DNA from: Eurosta solidaginis
Lineage: Eukaryota > Arthropoda > Insecta > Diptera > Tephritidae
NCBI RefSeq assembly: GCF_040869045.1
Contig: NC_090321.1
Location: forward strand, 28,703,426-28,767,425
Length of the DNA stretch: 64,000 nucleotides
Direction of reading: 5' to 3'
Below are positions 44,603 to 55,430 of the stretch, piece by piece. Each line of letters opens with the position of its first letter. Position 1 is the stretch's first letter. The notes under the pieces were generated by a model. The model did no database searches, was not told the DNA's origin, and saw only the letters and a program-made list of their open reading frames with translations. Made by a program: the position numbers and the translations under genes.

Positions 44603-46465
44603 TATACTCAGTTGAGCAGAGCTCACAGAGTATATTAAGCTTGATTGGATAACGGTTGGCTGTACATATATAAAGGAATCGAGATAGATATAAACTTCCA
44701 TATATCAAAATAATCAGGATCGAAAAAAAATTTGATTGAGCCACGTCCGTCCGTCCGTCCGTTAACACGATAACTTGAGTAAATTTTGAGGTATCATGAC
44801 GAAATTTGGTATGTAGGTTCCTGAACACACATCTCAGATCGCTATTTAAAATGAACGATATCGGACTATAACCACGCCCACTTTTTCGATATCGAAAATT
44901 TCGAAAAACCGAAAAATTGCGATAATTCATTACAAAAGAGAGATAAAGCGACGAAACTTGGTAGATGAGTTGAACTTATGACGCAGAATAGAAAATTAGT
45001 AAAATTTTGGACAATGGGCGTGGCACCGCCCACGTTTAAAAGAAGGTAATTTAAAATTTTGCAAGCTGTATTTTGGCAGTCGTTGAAGATATCATGATGA
45101 AATTTGGCTGGAACGTTACTCCTATTACTATATGTACGCCTTAATAAAAATTAGCAAAATCGGAGAAGGACCACGCCCACTTAAAAAAAAATTTTTTTTT
45201 AAAGTAAAATTTTAACAAAAAATTTAATATCTTTACAGTATATAAGTAAATTATGTCAACATTCAACTCCAGTAATGATATAGTGCAACAAAATACAAAA
45301 ATAAAAGAAAATTTCAAAATGGGCGTGGCTCCGCCCTTTTTCAAGTCGAACAAAAATTAACCAATCCTTTTGAAATTTGGTGGGGGCATAGATTTTATGA
45401 CGCTAACCGTTTTCTGTGAAAATGGGCGAAATCGGTTGAAGCCACGCCCAGTTTTTATACACAGTCGTCCGTCTGTCTTTCCGCACGTGACACCTACCAT
45501 ATTAAGTAGAAGAAAATGAAAAGGTTCTGCAGGGCGAAATAAAAAAACCCTTGAAACCTTTGCAGGTATTACATATATAAATACATTAGCGGTATCTAAC
45601 AGATGATGTTCTGGGTCACCATGGTCCACATTTTGGTCGATATCTGGAAAACGCCTTCACATATAGAACTACCACCACTCTCTTTTAAAACTCTCATTAA
45701 TACCTTTAATTTGATACAAATATCGTACAAACACATTTTCTAGAGTCACCCCTGGTCCACCTTTATGGCGATATCGCGACAAGGCGTCCACCTATAGAAC
45801 TAAGCCCCACGCCCTTTTAAAATACTCATTAACACCTTTCATTTGATACCCATATTGCACAAACGAATTCTAGAGTCACCCCTGGCCCACCTTTATGGAG
45901 ATATCTCGAAACGGCGTCCACTTATGAACTAAGGATTACTCCCTTTTAAAATACTCATTAACACATTTCTTTTGATACCCATATTGTACAAACAAATTCT
46001 AGAGTCACCCTTGGTCCACTTTTGTGGCGATATTTCGAAAATGCGACCACCTATACAACTAAGGCCTACTCCCTTTTAAAATACTCATTAACACCTTTCA
46101 TTTGATACCCATATCGTACAAACATATTCTTAATTCACCCCTGGTCCACCTTTATGGCGATATCTCGAAAAGGCGAACACATATAGAACGAAGGCCCACT
46201 CCCTTTTAAAAATAACATTCTAGAGTCAACCCTGATCCACCTTTATGGCGATATCCCTAAATGGCGTCCACCTGTAGAACTATGGTCCACTCCCTCATAA
46301 AACACTCTTTAATGCCTTTCGTTTGATACACATGTCATACAAACACATTCCAGGGTTTCCCTCGGTTCATTTTTCTACATGGTTATTTTCCCTTATGTTG
46401 TCACCATAGCTCTCAACTGAGTATGTAATGTTCGGTTACACCCGAACTTAACCTTCCTTACTTGT
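44603..46465 (+). mobile_element. Helentron-like element, family A, copy 4 (longest)
   Basis: The left end TATACTCAGTTGAGCAGAG is almost identical to copy 1 at 4060, and the right end is CTTCCTTACTTGT before TTTTTT. The subterminal repeat is TACTCAGTTGAG against CTCAACTGAGTA (about 46411-46422) and the hairpin is GTTCGG-TTACAC-CCGAAC. Interior order: CCGTCCGTCCGTCC (44746), CCACGCCC words, 'gggcgtggctccgccc', then the 130-bp array. Non-coding. Confidence 0.8.
45600..46380 (+). repeat. 130-bp tandem array in copy 4
   Basis: TTTGATAC words recur at about 45711, 45843, 45972 and 46102, a period of 129-132 bp. A shortened unit follows (46200-46330). About six units, against four to five in copy 1. 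Each unit carries 'ctagagtcacccctgg'. Confidence 0.8.
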
Positions 46466-47224
46466 TTTTTCTAATTTTATTTCCATTTTTCTTTTCTTTC
46501 TTTTTTCATCTCTATATTTGCTCTGCTCCTTCTTTCTTCACTGTTTCGTTGCTTGTTTGGCATACTCACTGCTTATACACTTTTGCAACGCCGCCTTGTA
46601 TATTCTTATTAAAGTCACTCCAGCGCTATTGAAGTTTATTTGTTGTTGCCTTTTTTATGTCCATCAAGTTTTATTTCGAAAGTCACATTCATTCATATGC
46701 TTACATATGTGCTTTGTTTACTTATTATACAAATATCCGCATTGCATACCTTGCAACGGCGTCACGTGTTGGTGTGGCAGATTTTTGCTTGAATGCCATG
46801 GCAGTTTGTCTTTATATGATCTTCTTAATGTTCTAGTTTGCCATTTTTCAACAAAAGTTTATTGCATTTTTGTGGCATCTCAAAGTAACATTTTCACCAC
46901 TCATCCACAATGGCTAACCTATTTTAGCGTTTTATCCTTGACTAAAATATTTAAGAATTTACACTTTTACGGAAGTGGTTATTCAAGTTAGTGCTAGTCT
47001 ATGAAATGTAGAGTTTCCATTAGGTAGATCAACAAAGTTTCCCAAACGTGAAAACGATTGGCCAAAAGATCCTTTTGGCTATACATTGAAAGAAAAAAAC
47101 TGGTAAAATCAACCGAATTGGGTGTCAGTTCAACCGATATATCTGTCAATGCAACAGTCAAGTGAAAAAAAATAAACGTACATTAAACGAAAGCCAGAGT
47201 TCTGTTAAAAAAAAATTACTAATA
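46466..47224. other. Unassigned DNA
   Basis: Contains a 157-codon frame (46518-46991) rich in Cys, Phe and Leu. I recognise no family, the codon use follows local T richness, and it lacks a plausible promoter or exon context, so I do not call it a gene. Confidence 0.4.
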
Positions 47225-47330
47225 AAAACTTATTTCTAAAGATTTTGATTTTGATTTACCAGGCCTTGATTCCAGGATTTTCACTATGGTAGATGTAGCA
47301 CGCTACTATCATACCAAGGCGGCCGCCTAG
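47225..47330 (-). mobile_element. tRNA-head fragment of the SINE family
   Basis: 'cttatttctaaagattttga', then 'gtagcacgctactatcatac' and 'caaggcgg' correspond to the head and adjoining body of the SINE at 57430-57537 (same strand). Diverged; body and tail absent. Confidence 0.55.
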
Positions 47331-47399
47331 ATGTGGTGTTTAACTAACATTTGATATTAGCCGTGTTTTTTGTATATAGAACTGCATTCACAGGTAAAA

Positions 47400-48600
47400 A
47401 GAAAAAAGACAAGTGGAAGTAGCCGACCTCACCACGAAGGTGTTAGAAGAGGACCAACTGCCAAATAGTGCTGCGAGTCGCACAGAGGAATACCCGGCAC
47501 AACAGTTACGAGAGTCTGAAGGGGGCCTCGAATACTCTAAACCAAAAGGGCAATGGGAGGACGACGACGTCACGACGAAGGTGCTGGAGGGGACAAACAT
47601 CACAATGGTGATGCGAGTTCTACAGATAACCCCCAACACAGTAAAGTGGCATCGAGCGAACTCCTCCTAACCCTTAAGAAGGGGTGCGTTTGACGTGGTG
47701 CTGATCCAGGAGCCGTGGCTCTCATCGGGTGGAAAGGTTTCTGTGCCTAGCGCGGGCGGATTTGGCGTTTACTACGCGCAAACGAAGGACTGGTGCAAGC
47801 TGTAGTAATGGTAAGGAAACAGCTGCATTCATATATGCTGCCTAATTACACTACTGAGGACCTCTTAGTGGTGGCCGTTCAGCAAAAGAATAAGCAGTCA
47901 TTTAGCCTGACATCCTAATACATGGCCCATGCTGCCGAGGTTCCACCGATGTAGTGCAAGAGGCTAGAACAGGACGAAGGGCGGTTGGTCATAGGCGCAG
48001 ATGCAAATGCGCACCACAATGCGTGGGGAGGAGCAGATACGAACGATAGAGGCGAACCTATATTTTGTTACATCCTGCAAACCAATTTGCAGATGCCCAA
48101 CAGGGGAAATGTCGCGACATACACAGGTCCAACATCAAGCAATGTTCTGGATATTATATTGAGCTCCGAACGTGATATATCAAGGTATGATTGGATGGTT
48201 CTTGATAGACCATACTTCTCCAACCATGCGTATATCAGCTTCAGCATCCCCCTAAAGAGGGTAGGGAAGGGAGGAACCCTTAGAAACCCTAGTTCAACGA
48301 ACTGGACTAAATTCCGGAAACAGGTAGAAATAAAACTGGGACAACCCAAAGAGGTTGCCAATGTGGAGGAACTGGAGGAGTCTAATGAATTCCTAACAAG
48401 GACGCTTATGACTGCGTATAAAAAAGCTTGCCCTCTAAGAAGATTCAGAGGAAAAGCAAAGCTGCCATGGTGGAGCAACCAGCTGGGTCTTCTAAGAAGA
48501 CAGGTAAAAGAAATATTTAAGCTAGCAAATACCGCGCAAAGCGAAGCGTGTAGGGGCGAGTACAGGGATCTACTGAGGATCTACAAGCGTACCTTTACTT
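47400..48600 (+). mobile_element. LOA/R1-like non-LTR retrotransposon, endonuclease region
   Basis: The 5' part of a LINE of the same group as 22860-25710: end of ORF1-like sequence, AP-type endonuclease and the linker. It stops abruptly at about 48600 before the reverse transcriptase. Because LINEs usually lose their 5' ends, a copy that keeps the 5' and lacks the 3' side implies a later deletion or insertion. Confidence 0.75.
47612..48598 (+). pseudogene. AP-type endonuclease of the LOA/R1-like element
   Basis: The N-terminus reads MRVLQI and, after a shift, NPQHSKVASSELLLTLKKG, then a one-base slip to FDVVLIQEPWLSSGG (the catalytic Glu block). It is disrupted again until 47985, from where a 231-residue frame runs. 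In it, DANAHHNAWGG (residues 6-16), the LDIIL block (55-59) and FSNHAYISF (78-86) mark the fold. The usual SDH motif is SNH here, so a catalytic aspartate is changed. The linker KLGQPKEVANVEELEESN and ACPLRRFRGKAKLPWW end the recognisable part near residue 205. An intact enzyme would nick target DNA to prime reverse transcription. Confidence 0.8.
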
Positions 48601-49640
48601 CAATATTCATTTTTATTTATTTCAATACAATGATATTTTATGTATTTTTAAATAGCTTAAACTTGCAATTTATTTTTTAATTGCTTACACTGCAAAAACA
48701 AACTAATACCACAACCTCACTTTCGAAGCTATTCTTAAAGAGTACAGTTCGAATACAACAAAAACAAATACGAGTATACCTTTTAAAAGTCTGTTCTAAT
48801 AAGAGATACTAACGACACGTTTGGTGACAAACTTTTCACTTTCATTTTTTTATTTTTGGCCTACGGAACCGACCACCGTGCAGTGGCACAACTTCAAAAT
48901 CATAGTGTTCTCAACAAAAATTGGAATTTTAATAAAGCAAAAAATTCTATTACTTAAGTTGAAAAAAGGATAGTTCCCAACTTATACTCAAGTGTGGTGC
49001 TCTACTAACACTCAAATGTAAGACTATCACACTACAGTATTTTCACGAAAATAAAATAAAATATATATAATTTATTTTAAATTTTTAACGCTTCATTAGT
49101 GCTACCAACCAGTTGTTCACTTTTCACAGTAAACAGCTGTAGGCCTTGGTGGTACCACTTTGGAGAAGATTTTTTATGCTTAGCTTAACCAAATGCTGAA
49201 ACACGGGGCCTAAAAACCTATGAAAACTGTTAGAATATAGCAGTTGCTGTTGATATTACAGAGGTTTATCTTTTTCAGTTTAGTTAAAGAACAAAAAAAC
49301 AGGTTTGTTTAATTAACTAGCTTCATTTCTTTCGGTGTATAGTGTAAAATTTCAATTCATATTGCCAGCTAACTTAATTTAACGTGCATCTGTCAAAAAG
49401 CAGTAAGTTGAAACATATAAGAATACAAGCTATTGGAAAATTTTGTATGAAACTCCGTGCAACTCTGAGCAACTCCAAGGGAAAAGGCTGCCAAGTACCA
49501 AATATCTCCGCTCATTTCAGCTCAAACCCCGTTTTCATTTAGCAGGCAATGAAATACTTAATTTCGATTCTTACAGGGACGTGGAATAAAGTGAATTTGG
49601 ATAGCCAATGATATATATAGATATATACGAAGGATACATT
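48601..49640. other. Unassigned AT-rich DNA
   Basis: Possible weak ends CACTGCAAAAACAAACTA (48695) and the complement of TTCTTTCGGTGTA (about 49328) face each other across 640 bp, but the pairing is too poor to call an element. Confidence 0.35.
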
Positions 49641-49644
49641 GTAC

Positions 49645-51201
49645 ATACCGAAGACCCTGGGCTCTTTTCTCGGGCAAAGCAACATCAAGAATTAAGAAAC
49701 AAGTTTTTTCAATCAGAAACAAGTAAGCACGTGACTTTCTTCGGCTGTGCCGAAGACTTCATACCTTTCATAAATGGGGCTGAACAATAATCTTATCCCC
49801 TTCGTAATCTCCGAATAATCGGATGTATAAGATAAGAAATACATAGTGAACAGACCTTCATACCTAAACGATTTTTAAGATAAATATAAAATAAAAAATA
49901 GGTAGGTACTTTGTGTGAGGATGCAAAGTTTTAGGTTTTTTGTGGTCTGCATGTAAAAACTATGGCTACGAATCACGTATTTCAAAATTATATGACGTAA
50001 ATGAAATGACGTTTTGATGAAATTTGATGAATTTTGAAGCTTCTAGCTGTAAAAGGGGCAAACAAAATACAGTTTATATGGGGTATTAATATATATACCA
50101 CCGATCTCTATGATTTTTTCAGACAACAATATATGCTATACACGTAAGCGTTTGGTGAAATTTGAAGCTTCTAGCTGTTAAAATGGGGCCGAAATTGCAA
50201 AAAATGCATATATATATTATATAAATACTATATATGCCATCATATATATATTATATATATCACCGATCGCTATGATTTTTTCACACAACAATATATACTA
50301 TATACGTAAGAATTCGGTGAAATTTGAAGCTTTTTGCTGTTAAAATGGGGCTAAAATTGCGAAAATATATATATACTATATATAACACCATAAATATACT
50401 ATATATACCACCGATCCTTATGATTTTTTTAGACAATAATATATGCTATATACGTAAGCATTCGTTGAAATTTGAAGCCTCTAGCTCTTAAAATGGGGCA
50501 GAATTACGAAAAGTTTCTCATCTGAACAATCGGTTGTGGGGGATATATACTATATATACGACCGATCTCATCAATTTTTTCAGGCAATAATATGTGCAAT
50601 ATACGAAAGTATATGGTGAAGTTGGAAGCTTCAATCTGTTAAATTGAGTAAGATATGACGAAAATCCTCTTTTTCTAAAAAAATCGGTTGTATAGAGGAT
50701 ATATGCTATAGTGGTGCGATCCGGCCGGTTCCGACAAATGTCCAATCGGACACCCAAATACGCCCTCTCACCAAATTTTATCAAGATATCTCAAAAATTG
50801 AGGGACTAGTTTGCATACAAACAGACAGACGGACAGACGGACATGGCTAAATCAACTCAGCTCTTCATCCTGATTATTTCGGTATACTTAATTGTGGGTC
50901 TATCTATTTTCCTTTAAGGACTTACAATTTTGGGTTTCGTGACGAAATTAATATACCATTTCATTTTCATGAAAGGTATAAAAAGTGTTTCCCAGCGAAG
51001 GTCGCCTCTCGGCAGTGATTTGGCCAACACTCCGAGTGTATTTCTGCCATGAAAATCTTGTCAGTGTAAACCCATCTGCCTTACAGATGCCGTTCGGAGG
51101 TGGCCGTAGGGAAAAACTATAGGAGCACGACCCACATGGGAAGAGAAGCTCGACCTTAATCATCGAAATTATCTCATCGAAAGTTACCGTGTCTTGTATT
51201 G
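49645..51201 (+). mobile_element. tRNA-headed SINE split by a Helentron-like insertion
   Basis: The left part (about 49645-49718) has a decayed B box and 'cgggcaaagcaacatcaaga', then 'caagttttttcaatcagaa'. The right part (50981-51201) resumes with 'cagcgaaggtcgcctctcgg', 'gtgtatttctgccatgaaaa', 'ccttacagatgccgttcgga' and 'ggagcacgacccacatggga'. Joined across 49719-50980, the order matches the SINE at 17414-17760. The right part has a deletion in the 'gtcggcataaaacatg' region. Confidence 0.8.
49719..50980 (-). mobile_element. Helentron-like element, family B, copy 3, nested in the SINE
   Basis: The reverse of 39305-40676: ACAAGTAAGCACG at the left, hairpin CTTCGGCTGTGCCGAAG, subterminal CATACCTTTCATAAA, and at the right TTTCATGAAAGGTATA. 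Modules with 'gaagcttctagctgtt' recur through the interior. The block CAGACAGACGGACAGACGG lies near 50821-50840. The host A|A junction matches the T|T rule on the other strand. Confidence 0.8.
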
Positions 51202-51638
51202 TTATAGACTTATTTGACAACATAATCCGTTTCAGATATCGAAATTGTTTAAAAGAAACATTATCCTCTAAAAATAAGTCGAACTGATTTCGTTCCCCAC
51301 TTTTTCACCTGTAAACCTATTAAATAGTTACACGTTGACTTCTGCGACAATTGGATTTTAGTTATTTGATGATGGAATAGTTTAAGACTTTGTTGTTCAT
51401 GTTGTTAAGTTTTATGGTGGGTTTGAAAATATCTAAGATTGCCGTCAATGTTTGCTTGAAAATTAAGCTTAGCAAATTCAAGATAAAGGAACTCACCTGA
51501 AAATATTATCTTATTAATTTTCGAAGCGCAAAAAAGGGATTTCTTAGTGAGATATGATTTACTTTGCTTTTTTTTTCTGTTTTTCACAATAATTAATTTA
51601 TATTTTCAAATGTTTTCTGACTTCCACTGAGATGTTGT
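51202..51638. other. No recognised feature
   Basis: AT-rich spacer between the SINE end and the LINE 3' end. Confidence 0.4.
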
Positions 51639-52357
51639 GTTTTTGTTGTTGTAGCAGTGCTTCGCCCCACCTAATAGCAGTGACCGATCACAAATTGTCA
51701 TCAATATCCTCTAACGGGAGTCCAAGGAAACTTGCTGTTTCAACAGGGGTGGACCATAATGAAAGGGGTGTTAGAGGCGTTGGTTCCACATTACAATTAA
51801 AGAGATGGTTCGTGTCATGTGGGGACACATTGCAAGCGGGGCATACATTTTGTATGTTGGCTTGATTCTGGATAGGTAAGAGTTTAAACCTGTTACAGTA
51901 TCCAGAACGAAGTTGAGCAAGAGTGACACGCGTTTCCCTGGGGAGTATGCGTTCCTCTTCCACAAGTTTTGGGTACTTTTCTTTGACTACTGGATTCACC
52001 GGGAAATTCCTGACATAAAGGTCCGACGCCTGTTTTTGGAGTTCACCAAGGACCTGCTTGTGTTTTTTTGCTTCATACGGCTGGATTTTCAGGTGCCGTA
52101 TTTCCTGAAAATGCTTACGGAGATGAATCCTTAAGCCCTTAGGCGGTGTTGTCTCATCAATCAGATGTCTGTTTGGGTGCCCAGTTTTCTGGGTATTCAA
52201 CAGGAACTGTTTGGTTAGCATCTCATTTCTCTCCATGATGGGGAGTATTTTCGCCTCATTATGTAGATGGTGTTCTGGGGACATAAGAAGACAGCCCGTG
52301 GCGATTCTGAGAGCAGTATTTTGGCAGGCCTGTAGCTTCTTCCTGTGGGGTACCACT
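51639..52357 (-). mobile_element. jockey-like LINE, 5'-truncated copy
   Basis: Consists of the last 222 codons, a short 3' UTR and the tail GCTACAACAACAAAA (complement of 51640-51655). It is truncated at about 52357, where the GATAAC repeat region begins. Same family as 32235-33073. Confidence 0.85.
51688..52356 (-). pseudogene. C-terminal domain of jockey-like LINE polyprotein
   Basis: An uninterrupted 222-residue frame without the reverse-transcriptase core. It starts KKLQACQNTALRIATGCLLM (the block following the thumb), continues HHLHNEAKILPIMERNEML and RETRVTLAQLRSGYCNRFK, and has a complete finger-like motif CPACNVSPHDTNHLFNC (residues 172-188; C-x2-C-x8-H-x3-C). It ends LSLWSTPVETASFLGLP and DDNL. 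The intact frame suggests a young insertion. The finger region is thought to help nucleic-acid binding in such proteins. The first Met is internal to the ancestral protein, so no product is expected. Confidence 0.85.
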
Positions 52358-52424
52358 GATGTCGTTTAGTTCGACAAATTTTTGAAAACGGACCGACGTT
52401 TTCCAATAGCAAAATTACATTTGA

Positions 52425-52560
52425 TAACAAAACGATAACTCGTCTTTACTTGTCGATAACATATAGATAATCAGCCGATAACAAATGAGCAACCACCGAT
52501 GTGTGGTTGATAAACACTTCGATAATTATTCGATAACACGCTGCTTGGTTTCTGTTTTGA
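52425..52560 (+). repeat. GATAAC repeat, second module
   Basis: 'tgataacaaaacgataactc', 'gtcgataacat', 'agccgataacaaatgag', 'cttcgataattattcgataa' follow one another at about 15-25 bp spacing. The last is nearly identical to 'ctttgataattattcgat' at about 2005. Confidence 0.55.
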
Positions 52561-52985
52561 TTTTCCAAATTTCCTTTCTTTCCACCTATTTTTGAACTTG
52601 GCTCTCCTCCTTTCCTTTCCCTAACTCACCCTCGCTTTCGCCACCTTTCGCATTCTTCTCTTTCCCCCCTTTCCTTTCCTTCCCTTTCCTTTCCTTTTCT
52701 TTTCTTTCCTTTCTTTCCTTTTCTTTTCTTTTCCTTTATTTTCCTTTTCTTTCCTTTACTTACCTTTCCTCATTTTTCCTTTCCTTTTCCTTACTTTATT
52801 ATTATTTTTACTTTGTTTTTTACTTTGTTTTTCTATCCTTTCCTCTCATCTCCTTTCCTTTCCTTTCCTGTCCTTTACTTTTCTTTTTTCCTCTCCTTTC
52901 CATTCCGCTACTTTCCTCTTCTCTCATTTTCTTTCCTTTTTCAACTTTCTTTATTTTCATTTATTTTCTTTTCCTTCATTTCGGT
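52561..52985 (+). repeat. CCTTT/CTTTC polypyrimidine tract
   Basis: About 420 bp of nearly pure C/T with (CTTTCC)n and (CTTTT)n. It follows the GATAAC module, as at 1925-2262. Such tracts may form triplex DNA; no function is claimed. Confidence 0.85.
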
Positions 52986-53239
52986 TAGGTGCGTGGAAAT
53001 TTTCAATTAGTGAGTGCCTGGTGGCATCACATTCATCCAATTAGATTATTTCCTAGTAGACCTCAACGAACCAGTTGCTTTCTCTAATGAATTAAGATAC
53101 GAGCGAAAGATCCAAGGTGAACCTCTGCCATACTATAGAGAATTTGTGTGCCAATATATCGGATTCGTCTTGTTTGCAGTCCTAGGCATCGGTCTAGAAA
53201 AATATGAATCGACTCCTCTTCCTCCTCATCCTGACAGAT

Positions 53240-53535
53240 TTCGTATAGGGTGCTTAGTTGGTGTGAGTTACCTTCCTAGTAGTATACGGCCAGAGCTTTC
53301 TTTGATCTCACCTGTACGTTCCTTTTCCAGCTTCAAATGATTTCGAGTATAATGCCAAAATATTTGGCTTTGAATGAAAGATTTAAAGTTGTGCCGTCTA
53401 ACCTCGGTAAGTTTAGGGAGGGAGTTTTTGTTTATCTTGTGAATAGCACAAGTTCGTTTGTATTGCATTTACCGCAGCCCAGTTTACCCAGCACATTGCA
53501 ATGCACCAAAGAGCCGCTGCAATGAGTTAACAAAT
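53240..53535 (-). pseudogene. LINE reverse-transcriptase thumb fragment
   Basis: Minus-strand text: ELVLFTR, stop, TKTPSLNLPRLDGTTLNLSF, then KAKYFGIILEII, stop, SWKRNVQVRSKKALAVYY. This corresponds to the block 'LVLFTRK...P...L.G..L.LS...KYLGV.LD..L.WK.N' of R1/LOA-like enzymes. It lies head-to-head with the RNase H fragment at 53600, so the two cannot be one insertion in its original form. Confidence 0.7.
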
Positions 53536-53599
53536 CGTTAACAGGTATTTACTAACCTCTGATCTATGTACAACTTGCTTAGTAATCCTTAGCTTATGT

Positions 53600-54175
53600 C
53601 AAAAAAAAACATTGGTCAAGTCTCTAGTTAATAGAGATTGTTTGAAAAGTCCTTTAAAACCCTCATGTTGTAGAAAAGTTACAGAATCCAGTTATGGTAT
53701 TCAGACTAAGGAAAGTTCGCTGTGGACACGTCTACCAATATTAAGCTTATTATATTCATGGTATTTCGAAGTTTATAGAGGGAATCGCGAACTGAACAAG
53801 ATTGCCTTGTGATATCGCAATATCCTTGCCTTGCAGTCTAACACAATTAATTCTAGGCTAGTGGGCGAATGCAAAGGAGTCCTAAATGACATCCGAGCCA
53901 AAAACATGGCTTTGTTAAGATGGGTTTCCGGGCATCAGAGACATAACATGCAGACTTCCTAGCCAAGCAGGGTGCTATGGTCCAGAGCACTTCTGTGTAC
54001 TCACAAAGGTGTGCACCAGGGAAATCATAAGTAACTGAGAAACAGACAACACTGGATAGAATAGTCAGAGCAAGGACAGGCCAAATTGTATATACTCTCA
54101 CCAACAAGAATCAGCCATAGTCATTAATCTGTAGTCTACAGTATCACCTCAGTAAGGGGGCGTGATTCTTAATCC
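53600..54175 (+). pseudogene. LINE RNase H fragment
   Basis: Across frames: EVYRGNRELNKIA (a diverged RNase H start), TINSRLVGECKGVLNDIRAK, then LLRWVSGHQRHNM and, after a shift, ADFLAKQGAMVQS. The 'RW.PGH...GN..AD.LA..GA' block is the RNase H C-terminal signature; the central GNE is replaced. The catalytic DSQ block is not readable. Downstream to 54175 the match fades. Confidence 0.7.
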
Positions 54176-55339
54176 CTTAGTGATGTGGAGTAAAAATCCT
54201 GAAAAAAAATTTCAATATATCAAAAGCTTCCACATACAGTAATAAGCTGAAAGGTCAAGCACAATAGATGTAAATAAAGGGCGCCGTGCAATGGGGTCTT
54301 ACAATAATATTAATACCGATTGCAATATGCAGAGATCCGGAGCTCTTCATCAAACAAATGTAAATCGTCTCTACTTGCTTCTTGCTTTTACTTTTTCTTT
54401 TCTATGTTATTCCAAAAGCACTTGTCATTGTATGTGTTCTCTTTGTCTATGAATTCTTATCATCCACTTATTTTCACACTTCATTACAATAAATTATTTC
54501 CGTCCTTGTGAAGCGAAATCAAATATACGAACCAAACATATGCATAATATTAATGAAGAAATTTCCATTAGTTACAGTTCGTTGCTAATTTTGAGTTATT
54601 TTTAGTGGAAATGCATGAAGATCAAGCAGTAAAACGTACAAACGCTCTAACCAATGACGTTGGCATGAGGATGGCACCAGAGGGTGTGAGTGTAGGCACG
54701 ATCAAACTAGCATGAAATAATTTCCTTCATCACTTTCGTCATTAAACCAATAAAAATTAATAACAAAATGGTGAAAGATAGCATTGAGAATGCTTTTTGA
54801 AAATTGCCGGCAAGCGACAAACGATTATGAGCTGCCCTCGCAAAACTTTGGGGGTAAACTTTGGAAAGCTGCCTTACAAAGTAAGTATGCACTTACAGAG
54901 CTCTTTTAAGTGCCGCCCATTTGGCGCAATCCGTTTGCTTGTTGTTGATGTCTTTATTGCACATTGAAAAAAAAAAATGAGAAGTATAAATATATGTATG
55001 TAGGCATTAATTTTTGTTTTTTAGATTACTTTTATTTCTTTTGTGGCAAATGATATTTTTGTGGCGATTTTGATCTTCACATATCATTTAGGCGCGCATG
55101 CGAAACGAAATATGTGTGGCTTCTTATAATTGGCTTGTTTGAGGCGCGTTTGTGTTTTTGTATTTCTCAGAAGTGGAATACGAACGGCAATCTAATTAAC
55201 TCGTTGGAGCTAAACAAAGATACATTCAGACATTTGAATAAATGCGTTGAACAGATGGCGAAATTCGATGAATGAACTGTGAAAGCGATTGGATAAAGCA
55301 TTGGGGATTTATGGAGACAAATTGTTTGCCTTTTGAACA
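54176..55339. other. Unassigned DNA
   Basis: No coding or repeat feature that I can name. Confidence 0.4.
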
Positions 55340-55430
55340 AATATATATGTATGTACTAGAGGTCTCCGCCGATCACGTTATCGGAGGCGGCGGCGTGGGC
55401 GGCGCGCCGGCGTACGCCGGTGTATTTAAG
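55340..55430 (+). repeat. GC-rich interspersed repeat, copy 1
   Basis: 'atgtatgtactagaggtctc', 'cgccgatcacgttatcggag' and 'gcggcggcgtgggcgg' correspond to the copy at 57700-57810, which runs the other way ('tctctagtatgtacat', 'cggcggcggcggcg'). GC content is far above the surrounding DNA. Confidence 0.55.

Noticed and set aside
46518..46991. 157-codon Cys/Phe/Leu-rich frame
   Set aside because: T-rich composition, no known domain, no exon or promoter evidence. It is the longest such frame, so worth only a similarity search.
48695..49340. Possible DNA transposon with CACTGCAAAAAC-like ends
   Set aside because: Terminal pairing is weak and A-rich; no duplication and no internal coding.
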